A DNA stretch of 64,000 nucleotides from Paenibacillus caseinilyticus (GCF_027533645.1 NZ_JAQAGY010000012.1:1-64000), one strand, 5' to 3'; shown: positions 54,359 to 63,170, counted from the first letter of the stretch. Numbers and translations are program-made. The notes: generated from the letters alone by a model not told the origin.

Positions 54359-54398
54359 CGCCTACATAGAGACAAGAACATTCGGGAGGTAGAGAAAC

Positions 54399-54989
54399 AT
54401 GTCTGATTTGCTCGGTAACATTCTGTCATTTAACCGCACCTTTGTGGAAGAGAAGAAGTATGAGCCCTACCTGACATCGAAATTTCCGGAGAAGAAATTC
54501 GTTGTGCTCACCTGCATGGATACCCGCCTCGTCGAACTGCTGCCAGCTTGTATGAATATCAAGAACGGCGACGTCAAGATGATCAAGGCAGCTGGAGGCT
54601 TCGTCTCCACACCGTTCGGCGGCATCATGCGGAGCATCATTGTGGCGATCTATGAGCTGGGAGCGGAGGAAGTGTTCGTCGTCGGTCATTATGACTGCGG
54701 CATGAGCAGCGTCAACCCGGAGAAGATCAAGGGCAAGTTCGTGGAACGGGGCGTAAAGAACGAAACGCTGGAGACGCTGGAATACTCCGGATTCGATATC
54801 AACCGCTGGCTGAAAGGCTTCAATGATGTGACGGACAGCGTACGCGGAAGCGTCAATCTGATCAACAACCATCCGCTCGTCCCCGACATTCCGATTCACG
54901 GACTTGTGATCGATCCGGTGACTGGACGTCTCGATCTCGTGGTCGACGGGTATGCCAAGAAGAACGACAGCGCGGCGGCGGGCGAGTAA
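54399..54989 (+). CDS. Beta-class carbonic anhydrase
   Basis: This 196-residue zinc enzyme interconverts CO2 and bicarbonate. The zinc ligands and catalytic Asp-Arg pair are visible as Cys39, Asp41 and Arg43 in TCMDTR, and His97 and Cys100 in GHYDCGM. It resembles Bacillus YtiB/YvdA-type enzymes, which are soluble dimers or tetramers. The ATG at 54399 follows GGGAGGTAG. It is monocistronic, with its own promoter, and a strong terminator follows at 55058. Confidence 0.95.
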   Translation: MSDLLGNILSFNRTFVEEKKYEPYLTSKFPEKKFVVLTCMDTRLVELLPACMNIKNGDVKMIKAAGGFVSTPFGGIMRSIIVAIYELGAEEVFVVGHYDCGMSSVNPEKIKGKFVERGVKNETLETLEYSGFDINRWLKGFNDVTDSVRGSVNLINNHPLVPDIPIHGLVIDPVTGRLDLVVDGYAKKNDSAAAGE

Positions 54990-55057
54990 GAACATTCGCG
55001 GCAGGGAGGGAGCTTCGCTTCCTTTCAAGCCGCCCCGGCGCCTGCCCAACAAGAAGA

Positions 55058-55093
55058 AGCCTCGGATTCCCCTACTGGGGACCGAGGCTCTTT
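55058..55093. terminator. Terminator between convergent carbonic anhydrase and HesB-fold genes
   Basis: AGCCTCGG (55058-55065) pairs with CCGAGGCT (55082-55089), with an inner CCCC/GGGG stem, followed by CTTTAT. Confidence 0.8.
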
Positions 55094-55106
55094 ATCGTAT
55101 GATGTA

Positions 55107-55454
55107 TTACTCCGGCTTGAGACCCGCAGGCTGCCTGCGCTTATCGATGAGCTGCATTCTGCCGTTATAGATCTGGCTGCTGCTCTTCAGGGAGTAGATA
55201 TGGCCGATTTCCTGGTAATCCACCTTCATCGCGTCCTCGAAGAACACTTCGTGCTTCTGTTCCATCAGCACGTCGAACGGTTCTCCGCGCTTTACGAGAT
55301 CGAACGCGGCGGGCTCGTCCACGAGCCACAGTGTCGGCACGCCGCTCACCGAGCAGCCGCACCCCTCCGAATCGTAAGCCAGCTTGATATATCCTTGGCC
55401 TCCCAGGATCTTACCGATCGCGGTCTGGGCCGCTTCCGTGAATTGAATGCTCAT
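55107..55454 (-). CDS. HesB/YneR-like iron-sulfur biogenesis fold protein
   Basis: This 115-residue protein has the HesB/IscA-like fold of the YqkB/YneR branch: MSIQFTEAAQTAIGKILGG, then KLAYDSEGCGCSVSG and the C-terminal SSSQIYNGRMQLIDK. Two cysteines sit in the CGC motif, but the C-terminal CG-C pair of true IscA is missing, so classic cluster assembly is doubtful. The ATG at 55454 follows GAGAGGAGAG on the minus strand. The long minus-strand reading to 56225 is antisense to the peptidase gene and is rejected. It is divergent from the M32 peptidase. Confidence 0.85.
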   Translation of the reverse strand: MSIQFTEAAQTAIGKILGGQGYIKLAYDSEGCGCSVSGVPTLWLVDEPAAFDLVKRGEPFDVLMEQKHEVFFEDAMKVDYQEIGHIYSLKSSSQIYNGRMQLIDKRRQPAGLKPE

Positions 55455-55631
55455 GGCGATCTCTCCTCTCATCTGTCCATTCTCTGTCTCTCTTGTATTG
55501 CGCTCTCTATGGAGCGCTCTTCTGGCGATTTCAGTTGCGCACAATCTATGATAACACATTCCCCTCGGATTTGCTTCCCGCCCTCCAACGGGAGTATCAT
55601 CAATGTATACCGATGAGGGGAGAGGGAATGT

Positions 55632-57152
55632 ATGACAACCTTGAGCGGACCGATCACATGGGAGCGGTTCCAGCAGTATCTGAAGAAGATGAAGAGTTAT
55701 GAGGAAGCCATTGGCTTGATCTACTGGGATATGAGGACCGGCGCGCCCAAGAAGGGCATAGCGAACCGGTCGGAAGTGGTAGGGGACCTGTCGGCGGAGC
55801 TCTTCAAGATGTCCGTATCCGATGAGATGGGAGCGTTCCTGGCCCACTTCGGTTCGCCGGAAGGACAGGAAGGCCTCAGCGATACGGACAAGCGGATCGT
55901 ATGGGAATGCCAGCGGGAGTATGACCGCAGCAAAAAGATTCCGCCGGACAAATTCCAGGCTTATGTCGTGCTGACCTCGCAGGCTGAATCGGCTTGGGAA
56001 GGCGCGAAGCACAGCTCGGACTGGGAATCGTTCCAGCCTTACCTCGAGAAGATCGTGCAGATGAAGCTGGAGTTCGTGGAGCTGTGGGGCTACGAAGGGC
56101 ACAAATACAATACGCTCCTCGATATGTACGAACCGGGCATGACAGTTGAGAAGCTCGACGAAGTGTTCGGTGCGCTGCGCAAGCAAGTGGTGCCGCTGCT
56201 CGCCGAGATTCAGAAATCGTCGCATGCGCCGGATACCTCATTCCTGAAGCAGACGTTCGACAAAGAAAAGCAGAAGAAATTCAGCTTATACATACTGCAG
56301 CAGATGGGCTATGATTTTGAGGCGGGCCGTCTCGACGAGACGGTGCATCCGTTCGCGACGGGACTAAACCCCGGGGATGTGCGCATTACGACGCGCTACC
56401 TGACAGGCGACGTCAACAGCGCGCTGTTCGGTACGATCCATGAGGGCGGCCATGCGCTCTACGAGCAGAACATCTCGGCGGATCTGCTCGGCACGCCGCT
56501 GTGCACGGGCACGTCCATGGGCATACACGAATCGCAGTCCCGCTTCTGGGAGAATGTGATTGGCCGCAGCCGTCCGTTCTGGACCCGGTATTTCGGCGAA
56601 GTGCAGAAGACGTATCCAGGGCAGTTCGACGACGTGACGGCAGAGGCATTCTACCGGGCGACCAACGAAGTGCTGCCTTCCCTTATCCGGATCGAAGCCG
56701 ACGAGCTTACCTATAATCTGCACATTATGGTCCGCTACGAGATCGAGAAGGCGCTGATCAGCGGCGAAGCCCAGGTGGCGGATCTGCCGCAGCTTTGGAA
56801 CGAGAAGTACCGCGAGTATCTTGGGGTGGAACCGGCCAACAACGGGGAAGGCGTGCTGCAGGACGTGCACTGGTCCGGCGGCGAATTCGGGTATTTCCCG
56901 TCTTATGCTCTCGGCAACATGTACGCGGCACAGTTCGACCGGGCGCTGCGCCAAGAGCTCGGCGATGTCGATGCGCTTGTGCGCGAAGGCAACCTGCTGC
57001 CGATCAAGGCGTGGCTGACGGAGAAGATATACAAGTACGGCAAGAGCCGTACCCCGAACGAGCTCGTGCTGGCGGTGACCGGCGAAGAGCTGAACCCGCA
57101 GTATCTCGTCGACTACCTCCGCGAGAAGTACACGGACATTTACCGTTTATAA
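55632..57152 (+). CDS. M32 metallo-carboxypeptidase
   Basis: This 506-residue enzyme is a zinc carboxypeptidase of family M32 (Taq/Ypw type), which trims C-terminal residues in the cytoplasm. The HExxH zinc site is HEGGH at residues 270-274 (with the M32-typical Gly pair), followed by SMGIHESQSRFWENVIGRS and the third ligand Glu region. The IRIEADELTYNLHIMVRYEIE segment and the DVHWSGGEFGYFPSYALGN block complete the family pattern. The length matches Bacillus YpwA (about 500). The ATG at 55632 lies within GGAGAGGGAATGT. A strong terminator follows. Confidence 0.95.
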   Translation: MTTLSGPITWERFQQYLKKMKSYEEAIGLIYWDMRTGAPKKGIANRSEVVGDLSAELFKMSVSDEMGAFLAHFGSPEGQEGLSDTDKRIVWECQREYDRSKKIPPDKFQAYVVLTSQAESAWEGAKHSSDWESFQPYLEKIVQMKLEFVELWGYEGHKYNTLLDMYEPGMTVEKLDEVFGALRKQVVPLLAEIQKSSHAPDTSFLKQTFDKEKQKKFSLYILQQMGYDFEAGRLDETVHPFATGLNPGDVRITTRYLTGDVNSALFGTIHEGGHALYEQNISADLLGTPLCTGTSMGIHESQSRFWENVIGRSRPFWTRYFGEVQKTYPGQFDDVTAEAFYRATNEVLPSLIRIEADELTYNLHIMVRYEIEKALISGEAQVADLPQLWNEKYREYLGVEPANNGEGVLQDVHWSGGEFGYFPSYALGNMYAAQFDRALRQELGDVDALVREGNLLPIKAWLTEKIYKYGKSRTPNELVLAVTGEELNPQYLVDYLREKYTDIYRL

Positions 57153-57196
57153 CGGGCCGCAGCTTCAGTTAAACCTGAGCCTCCTGCTCACCTGCC

Positions 57197-57230
57197 GCCC
57201 GCTCTCCTGCTTGGAGAGCGGGCTTTTTTT
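57197..57230 (+). terminator. Strong intrinsic terminator after M32 gene
   Basis: A perfect eleven-base stem pairs 57197-57207 with 57213-57223 around a five-base loop, followed by seven T (57224-57230). Confidence 0.93.
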
Positions 57231-57480
57231 GTGCAGTTGTATATGAGCGCGTTCATCAACCTGGCAAGCTATTCGGACCGTTCGGGCATTGAAGTCATCG
57301 CGCGCACCAATGTAATGTTTCTTGTGATGATTATTCCTGTCGGCATACCGGCCTCGATCCTCACCCAAAAAGTGCTCATCTTGGTCATCATGTTCCTCGG
57401 CCCGGTGACGGGTCCTGTGGCGGTCTTTGGGGAGGAACGGAGCATGGGACCCAGCTTTCAGACGTTCCAGTTTTTGCGGG
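57231..57480 (+). pseudogene. Possible remnant of a membrane protein gene
   Basis: The plus strand encodes about 83 residues that look like a real hydrophobic protein (two membrane segments: about VMFLVMIIPVGIPASIL and VLILVIMFLGPVTGPVAV, then a charged FGEER end). The reading starts at the base after the T-run of a terminator, has no ribosome site, and becomes non-protein-like after about 57480. It may be the truncated end of a lost gene. I cannot name the family, and chance is possible. Confidence 0.3.
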
Positions 57481-57826
57481 ATATCATGGTAGGGACTTCA
57501 TCCAGATGCTGTCCACGCGGGGATCGATGCGGCTGTAGATGTCATCTGCAGTCATGCGGATCCGGGGGAAGATCGGGTCCTGCGAACTGCGGGTGGAGGC
57601 GGATCGTCGGACTGGGCATCCGCCCATCAAGCCGGCTGCCGGACGGCGGGGGCTAGCCCTAGGCGCTATGATCGCGGACTCTGCCCTTGTGAGGCGGGGG
57701 CCTTTTGCCGCTGCTGCGTGCTTCCCGGAAGCAGAAGGTGAGTCCGGCATGCACCTCCGTCTGGGCGGATGCATATGCTGGGATCATAACTCCAATGCTC
57801 AGGGAGCAGGCAGGAAGGGAACGGCA
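57481..57826. other. Untranslated region upstream of ABC importer
   Basis: About 346 bases with no supported gene. I looked for a TPP riboswitch (CTGAGA, ACCTGAT and GATAATGCC-type elements) because of the importer type and saw none on the plus strand. AGGAAGGGAAC marks the ribosome site at the end. Confidence 0.5.
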
Positions 57827-58852
57827 ATGATGACTACAAGGTGGAAGCAAAGGACGGCGGCGCTGCTGGCGCTCGGGTTCACGGTGGCGGTTCTGCTGTC
57901 CGGCTGCGGGCCGAAGCCCGCGGAGAAGAATGTGGTAGTGCGGATCGGCGAAGTGACCCGTTCGATCTTCTACGCGCCGGAATATGTGGCGGTGAGCCAG
58001 GGGTTCTTCCAGGAACAGGGGCTGGATATCGAGCTGACGACAACGTTCGGGGGCGATAAGACGATGACGGCGCTGCTCACTGGCGGAATCGATGTCGCAC
58101 TGGTAGGCTCGGAGACGTCGATCTATGTGGCCCAGCAGGGCAGCGGTGACCCAATCATGAACTTCGCCCAGCTGACGCAGACGGACGGCACGTTCCTCGT
58201 CTCGCGCAAGCCGCCGGAGGGCGTTTTTGATTGGAATGCGCTGAAGGGAAGCGTATTCCTCGGCCAGCGCCAAGGCGGCATGCCGCAGATGGCCGGCGAA
58301 TTCACGCTGAAGAAGCACGGTATCACGCCGCAGAAGGATTTGAAGCTCATCCAGAATGTGGAGTTCGCGAATATCCCAACGGCCTTCGTGTCGGGAACCG
58401 GGGACTATGTGCAGCTCTTCGAGCCGCAGGCGACGATGTTCGAGAAGCAGGGTAAAGGCTACGTCATCGCCTCGTTCGGCGTGGAAAGCGGCCGTCTGCC
58501 TTACACGGTGTTCATGACCAAGAAAAGCTATATCGACAAGAACCCGGAGACGGTGCAGAAGTTCGCCAATGCGGTACAGAAAGCGCAGAACTGGGTCGCC
58601 CGGAGCTCGGTCGACGAGATTACGGAGAGCATCGCCTCGTACTTCCAGGATACCGACAAAGAGATTATCAAGAGTGTCGTCAAGCGGTATAAGGAGCAGG
58701 GATCCTTCGCGACGGACGGCATCGTAGATCTGGAGGAGTGGAACAACCTGCAGGACGTCATGGAGGCGGCCGGCGAGTTGAAGGCGAGAGTGGAGCACGG
58801 AAGCCTCGTTGACAACCGGTTCGCGGAGAAAGCCAAAGCCGAAGTGAAGTAG
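57827..58852 (+). CDS. NitT/TauT-type ABC importer, lipoprotein substrate-binding subunit
   Basis: This 341-residue lipoprotein has a signal peptide ending in a lipobox LLSGC (Cys near residue 26) and a periplasmic-binding fold of the SsuA/ThiY/NMT1 type: RIGEVTRSIFYAPEYVA near the N-terminus, GGIDVALVGSETSIY and GTGDYVQLFEPQATMF. The family binds sulfonates, nitrate, taurine or pyrimidine precursors of thiamine. The ligand cannot be chosen from the sequence. The ATG at 57827 follows GGAAGGGAAC. It heads a three-gene importer operon. Confidence 0.92.
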   Translation: MMTTRWKQRTAALLALGFTVAVLLSGCGPKPAEKNVVVRIGEVTRSIFYAPEYVAVSQGFFQEQGLDIELTTTFGGDKTMTALLTGGIDVALVGSETSIYVAQQGSGDPIMNFAQLTQTDGTFLVSRKPPEGVFDWNALKGSVFLGQRQGGMPQMAGEFTLKKHGITPQKDLKLIQNVEFANIPTAFVSGTGDYVQLFEPQATMFEKQGKGYVIASFGVESGRLPYTVFMTKKSYIDKNPETVQKFANAVQKAQNWVARSSVDEITESIASYFQDTDKEIIKSVVKRYKEQGSFATDGIVDLEEWNNLQDVMEAAGELKARVEHGSLVDNRFAEKAKAEVK

Positions 58853-58963
58853 GAGGGAGAGCGCCGGGTTCTCTGCCTGCAGGCCGTCCCCGGCCTTCGG
58901 GCCGGAGGCCGGCGCTTCCTGCCGGCAAGGCGGCGTAAACTCCGGGAAGAAGGAGGAACTGCG

Positions 58964-59761
58964 ATGGCAAGCGCGGTAAAGCTGGAGGAAATTACGCATG
59001 TGTATGTGAACGGCAGAGGAGCTTATCCTGCGCTTCAAGAGGTGAGCTTCACGGTGGAGCAGGGCGAATTCGTGTCCTTGATCGGGCCGAGCGGCTGCGG
59101 CAAGACGACGCTCCTGTCGCTGATCAGCGGACTGCTTACCCCGACGTCCGGCAGCCTGCAGGTGTTCGGCGAGCCCGTGCGGCAGGGCGGCGTGCCCCGG
59201 ATCGGCTATATGCTGCAGCAGGATTATTTGTTCCCGTGGCGGACGATCGGGGCGAACGCGGCGCTCGGCCTGGAGCTCCTCGGGCGTCTGGACAGCCGGA
59301 CTCAGCAGTACGTTGACGAGCTTCTGGCCGAGATGGGGCTGGAAGGGCAGGCGCACCGCTATCCCCATCAGCTGTCCGGCGGCATGCGCCAGCGGGTGGC
59401 CCTCGTGCGCACACTGGCGACCGACCCCGATGTACTCCTGCTGGACGAACCGTTCTCGGCGCTGGATTACCAGACGAAGCTGCAGCTCGAGGAACTCGTG
59501 GCCTGCACGCTCAAGTCGCGCGGCAAGACGGCGGTGCTCGTGACGCACGATATCACCGAGGCCGTGGCGATGAGCGACCGGGTCATCGTACTGCAGCCGA
59601 ATCCGGGGAGGCTGCTTGCGGATCTGGCCGTGCCGGAGGCAATAAGGGAGACAACACCCTTGAAGGCTAGAGAGTCGGAAGGCTTCCACGAGCTGTTCCA
59701 CCGCCTCTGGGGGCTGTTCGAGAGCATGGAGAAGAGAGGAGGGGGAGCGGCCCATGTCTGA
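58964..59761 (+). CDS. NitT/TauT-type ABC importer, ATPase subunit
   Basis: This 265-residue ATPase has Walker A GPSGCGKTT (residues about 46-54), the Q-loop in MLQQDYLFPWRTIGAN, signature LSGGMRQRVALVR, Walker B LLLDEPFSALDYQ and the switch His in VTHDITEA. The LFPWRT segment is typical of the NitT/TauT subfamily. The ATG at 58964 follows AAGGAGG. It overlaps the permease gene by eight bases. A GC-rich hairpin region (58885-58925) separates it from the binding-protein gene. Confidence 0.95.
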   Translation: MASAVKLEEITHVYVNGRGAYPALQEVSFTVEQGEFVSLIGPSGCGKTTLLSLISGLLTPTSGSLQVFGEPVRQGGVPRIGYMLQQDYLFPWRTIGANAALGLELLGRLDSRTQQYVDELLAEMGLEGQAHRYPHQLSGGMRQRVALVRTLATDPDVLLLDEPFSALDYQTKLQLEELVACTLKSRGKTAVLVTHDITEAVAMSDRVIVLQPNPGRLLADLAVPEAIRETTPLKARESEGFHELFHRLWGLFESMEKRGGGAAHV

Positions 59762-60614
59762 TGCGGACCGGAGTTCCGGCGGGGGCGGCCCCGCGGAAGA
59801 AAAGAGCCGGCGGATTGCGCTGGCGGATGAGGTCTACTCGGCGTACCGGAAGGATCAGCGGAAGCTGACGTTGTCCGTCCGGCTGACACAGCTGTCGCTG
59901 CTCGTGCTGTTCTTCGGGATGTGGGAGGCGGCGGCGCGGCTGAAGTGGATCGACGGGCTGCTGTTCAGTTCGCCGAGCCGGATCCTCGGGCTGCTCTCGG
60001 AGAAGCTCATGGATGGTACCCTGCTCGGCCACACCTGGGTGACCGTATGGGAAACCGTGGTGGGGTTCCTGCTCGGCACGCTGCTTGGCACGGCGGGGGC
60101 GGCCCTGATCTGGTTCTCCCCCTTTCTCTCCCGGGTACTCGACCCTTATATCGTCGTGCTGAACTCCCTGCCGAAGGTGGCGCTCGGACCGCTGTTTATC
60201 GTTGCGCTGGGACCGGGTGTGCTGTCGATTATCGCGACGACCCTGTCGCTGACCGTCATCATCACGATACTGGTTGTCTATAACGCGTTCCGGGAAGTGG
60301 ATCCGAATCTCGTGAAGGTCGTTCGGATCTTCGGCGGCTCGACGGCCACCGTGTTTCGCAAGGTAGTGCTGCCCGCGTCGTATCCCTCCATCGTTTCGAC
60401 CTTGAAGGTGAACGTGGGCCTGGCATGGGTCGGCGTGATTGTCGGCGAGTTCCTTGTCAGCAAGGCGGGACTCGGCTATCTCATCATTTACGGCTTCCAG
60501 GTCTTCAATTTCACCTTGGTCATCGGCGCGCTGTTCGTCATTGCCTTGGCCGCCGCCGTGATGTATCAGTTGGTAGCTTATGCGGAGAGCAGGCTGCTCG
60601 GAAGGGGCAAGTAA
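59754..60614 (+). CDS. NitT/TauT-type ABC importer, permease subunit
   Basis: This 286-residue membrane protein has a cytoplasmic N-terminus of about 45 residues, then six helices, and the EAA-type coupling loop near NAFREVDPNLVKVVRIFGGS. It should form a homodimer in the membrane and pair with the ATPase encoded upstream. The SsuC/TauC-type family is clear from GLLFSSPSRILGLL and VGEFLVSKAGLGYLI. The ATG at 59754 follows GGGGGAG and overlaps the ATPase stop. The operon may continue into the next gene, 117 bases away. Confidence 0.94.
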   Translation: MSDADRSSGGGGPAEEKSRRIALADEVYSAYRKDQRKLTLSVRLTQLSLLVLFFGMWEAAARLKWIDGLLFSSPSRILGLLSEKLMDGTLLGHTWVTVWETVVGFLLGTLLGTAGAALIWFSPFLSRVLDPYIVVLNSLPKVALGPLFIVALGPGVLSIIATTLSLTVIITILVVYNAFREVDPNLVKVVRIFGGSTATVFRKVVLPASYPSIVSTLKVNVGLAWVGVIVGEFLVSKAGLGYLIIYGFQVFNFTLVIGALFVIALAAAVMYQLVAYAESRLLGRGK

Positions 60615-60731
60615 CCGTACGGCCGGGAAGCCGGCCGGTCTCAGGGGGGGAGGGCTCCCTTGTATAAAGCAGGGAAGGCATGGTGAACACTAACGCCAAG
60701 ATGTGCCACTACTGCCAAGGGGAGCGTACCT

Positions 60732-61508
60732 ATGACCCGGACACCGACTTACCGACGATACCGAGCGCTGCTCTCCCCGTTCAATACGTCGCAGATGCAC
60801 CGGAAGAATCCCTGGATTCCCGCCTTCTTTTCTTTCTCGTTCCCGGGATTCGGCCATCTGCTGCAGCACCGGTATGCGAAGGCGTTCACGCTGATCTCCT
60901 GGGAGATCTTCATCAATTCGCGGGCGCAGATCAACACGGGTATCATGTATTCGCTGCAGGGGCAGTTCGGGAGGGCCAAGGAGATCCTCAATCCGAATTG
61001 GCTTATGATCTATGTCGCGATCTATATGTTCGGGATCTGGGACAGCTACCGCTCCGCCGTCGAGATGAACAATCTCTATACACTGGCGGACCGCGAAGAC
61101 GCGCCGATCCAGCCGATTGCTATGTCCACCTGGGACTTGAACTATCTCAACAAACGGGTCCCCTGGGTTGCTTCGGCTTGGTCCCTGCTCGCGCCAGGGC
61201 TTGGACACCTCTATCTCCATAAAGTGCTGCCCGGTTTTTTTCTGTTCGGCTGGACGATCGCCATCATGTATTTCTCCCATATCCCCATGGCCATGCTCCA
61301 TACGGCGGCAGGCGAATTCCAGCGGGCCAAAGAGGTGCTGAATATGCAGTGGACATTGTATCTGCCGTCCATCTATTGCTTCGTCTTCTACGATTCCTAC
61401 GTATCCGCAGTGGAGTATAACAAGTTGTTCGAGAAAGAGATGTCGAGGCACCTCCGTACGAACTACCAGGATACCCGGTTCCCCATGCCCCGTCTTCAGG
61501 AGGGATAG
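60732..61508 (+). CDS. Membrane protein with two gapless 89-residue internal repeats
   Basis: This 258-residue protein is not assigned to a named family. Residues 27-115 and 144-232 align without gaps at a constant offset of 117, with about 36 of 89 positions identical by my count. Each copy has PG-GHL-x2-H, a membrane helix, F-RAKE-LN, a second helix and DSY-SAVE-N-L. The pattern suggests a duplicated two-helix unit, with four membrane helices overall. The charged motifs lie at the helix ends. The ATG at 60732 follows AAGGGGAG. It may be cotranscribed with the importer upstream and the next gene five bases away. Confidence 0.8.
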   Translation: MTRTPTYRRYRALLSPFNTSQMHRKNPWIPAFFSFSFPGFGHLLQHRYAKAFTLISWEIFINSRAQINTGIMYSLQGQFGRAKEILNPNWLMIYVAIYMFGIWDSYRSAVEMNNLYTLADREDAPIQPIAMSTWDLNYLNKRVPWVASAWSLLAPGLGHLYLHKVLPGFFLFGWTIAIMYFSHIPMAMLHTAAGEFQRAKEVLNMQWTLYLPSIYCFVFYDSYVSAVEYNKLFEKEMSRHLRTNYQDTRFPMPRLQEG

Positions 61509-61513
61509 ACGTC

Positions 61514-62008
61514 GTGTATATCTTCGCTACCTTCGAACTCTGCATCCAGATGGAACTGGTGCTGACCGCTCTGGAGATGGAAGGGATCGGCAAGCCCGGG
61601 TTGATGGCCGTGCCGCTAGACCAGAGGAGGGAGCCGCGCCGGCTGTTCGATACCTTGCACAGCTCCGACGGTTTTGCCATGATGGACTCCGCGGCGATTC
61701 TTGGCACCTGCGGCATGCTCTTCGGCTCCATCTACGGCTACCTGCTGTATTGGGGACCGATCATATGGGGGATTATCGGCGCCTTGTCGGGGATCGGGAT
61801 CGGATTCCTGCTGAAGTGGATCTATTTGAAGCGTACAGGGTTCGAGAAGAGAAAGATTACTTCGGAGGTCGTCCTTCTTATCCTCTGCCCCGACCACAAA
61901 GCGGACGTGGTCGAACAGCTGTTGTGGGACCATCGTGCGATCGGGGTGGCGAAGCTGGGGCGGGGTGAAGCGGCCGTCACTGCGAACCTTCTGGGAGAGG
62001 AGAGCTGA
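61514..62008 (+). CDS. Small membrane protein with flanking soluble lobes
   Basis: This 164-residue protein has a soluble N-terminal lobe (1-50), two close membrane helices with GxxxG-type spacing (about 58-103, LFGSIYGYLLYWGPIIWGII) and a soluble C-terminal lobe (VVLLILCPDHKADVVEQLL near 117). The two lobes are somewhat alike and resemble small-molecule or stress-protein folds, but I cannot name the family. The GTG at 61514 follows AGGAGGG at 61498, inside the end of the upstream gene, so the two are coupled. Its own terminator overlaps its stop. Confidence 0.75.
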   Translation: MYIFATFELCIQMELVLTALEMEGIGKPGLMAVPLDQRREPRRLFDTLHSSDGFAMMDSAAILGTCGMLFGSIYGYLLYWGPIIWGIIGALSGIGIGFLLKWIYLKRTGFEKRKITSEVVLLILCPDHKADVVEQLLWDHRAIGVAKLGRGEAAVTANLLGEES

Positions 62009-62025
62009 GAAGCTCTTCTTTTTTT
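61999..62025 (+). terminator. Intrinsic terminator overlapping a stop codon
   Basis: GGAGAGCT (61999-62006) pairs with AGCTCTTC (62011-62018) with one G-T pair and a GAGA loop, followed by seven T. The stop codon lies at the 3-prime edge of the first arm. Confidence 0.85.
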
Positions 62026-62137
62026 GGCGTCCGGGAGGCGGTTTGTCCCCGCAGGGGAAGAGGAGTACAATGGCTATACGCCAACCTGTGTGCTATCATA
62101 GGTTCCCGTATTTTATCTTGGAAGGAGGCAGTGCCTT

Positions 62138-63103
62138 ATGGGCATCCGTGTGCTGAAAACCGCGATTGCGGTGATCGCCGCCATTTATATTTCATTAGCC
62201 GTGGGCCTCACCTCCCCGCTGTCTTCCGGATTGCTGGCCATTATGGGTGTGGATGTAACGATCAAAAAAGGACTGCGCACGTCGTTCCAGCGCATCGCGG
62301 CTTCCGTGATCGGGCTGTTCTTCGCTTCGGGGCTGTTCTGGGCGCTTGGATTTCACGTATGGGTCATCGGGGTCTTCGTGCTCGTGCTGTACCCGGTGCT
62401 GGCCCAGCTCGAGCTGCGGGACGGGATTATCACCTCTTCCGTCGTCATGCTGCATGTCTACGGCACGGGCGCGCTGAGCACGGATCTGCTCTTGAACGAG
62501 ATTGCGCTGCTCGTCATCGGTCTCGGGACCGCCACGGTCATCAATATGCTCTATATGCCGAAGGAGAACAAGAACCTCCAGCTCTACCGGCTAAAGGTAG
62601 AAGAGCTGTTCTCTCGAATCTTTCTTGAAATCTCGCTACATCTGAGAAATAACGCTTATGTATGGAGCGGAGCCGAACTGCTCGAGGCGGAGGATACGCT
62701 GAGAGAAGCGATCCGGACGGCGGAACGAACCGACGAGAACAGCATCGTCAGCGGAGGACCGGCATGGACTGTTTACTTCTATATGCGCGACACTCAGCTG
62801 CTGGCCATCTCGCGCATGGCCCGGCTTGTCGCCCGTGTCTACCAGGCGCTGCCGCACGGCGAACTGCTTGCCTCCGTGTTCGATGAACTCCAGGAAGACG
62901 TGAAAGTCCCACATTATACGGGGCGCGGGGAGAAAAAGCTCGAGGAGCTTCAGGAGCAGTACAGGTTCATGCCGCTTCCGCAGACGCGGGAAGAGTTTGA
63001 GATCCGCGCCGCGCTGCTGCAGCTCGTGGAGGAGCTCAAGGCTTACTTGGACGTGGCGAAGAGGGAGAAGCGTCCCATCGAACGGGACAGGCAGGGGGCT
63101 TAA
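62138..63103 (+). CDS. Aromatic acid exporter family protein (DUF939, ArAE-type)
   Basis: This 321-residue protein has an N-terminal block of four to five membrane helices (about 5-145, starting LKTAIAVIAAIYISLAVGL) and a C-terminal helical cytoplasmic domain (about 150-321) rich in Glu and Leu. The start, with IMGVDVTIKKGLRTSFQRIAASVIG, is the ArAE_1 signature shared with plant ALMT and bacterial AaeB-like proteins; the substrate is unknown. The ATG at 62138 follows GGAAGGAGG. It precedes the cotE region, as in related genomes. Confidence 0.88.
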   Translation: MGIRVLKTAIAVIAAIYISLAVGLTSPLSSGLLAIMGVDVTIKKGLRTSFQRIAASVIGLFFASGLFWALGFHVWVIGVFVLVLYPVLAQLELRDGIITSSVVMLHVYGTGALSTDLLLNEIALLVIGLGTATVINMLYMPKENKNLQLYRLKVEELFSRIFLEISLHLRNNAYVWSGAELLEAEDTLREAIRTAERTDENSIVSGGPAWTVYFYMRDTQLLAISRMARLVARVYQALPHGELLASVFDELQEDVKVPHYTGRGEKKLEELQEQYRFMPLPQTREEFEIRAALLQLVEELKAYLDVAKREKRPIERDRQGA

Positions 63104-63170
63104 TTCTTCAAATATCAAAAAAGGGTACCTCGTTATATAAAAAAAGTGTTCACACTAGACGAATGTCCTG

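Noticed and set aside
57481-57826. TPP or other known riboswitch before the NitT/TauT importer
   Set aside because: The conserved TPP elements were looked for by eye and not found. A covariance search would be decisive.
57659-59755. 698-codon open frame on the minus strand
   Set aside because: It mirrors the binding-protein and ATPase genes, which have clear motifs and ribosome sites; the minus frame is an Arg/His/Leu-rich shadow.
60680-61222. Alternative plus-strand frame starting MVNTNAKMCHYCQGE
   Set aside because: It has a ribosome-like GGGAAGG and a CHYC motif, but after about 20 residues it runs out of frame with the well-structured repeat protein at 60732 and loses protein-like composition.
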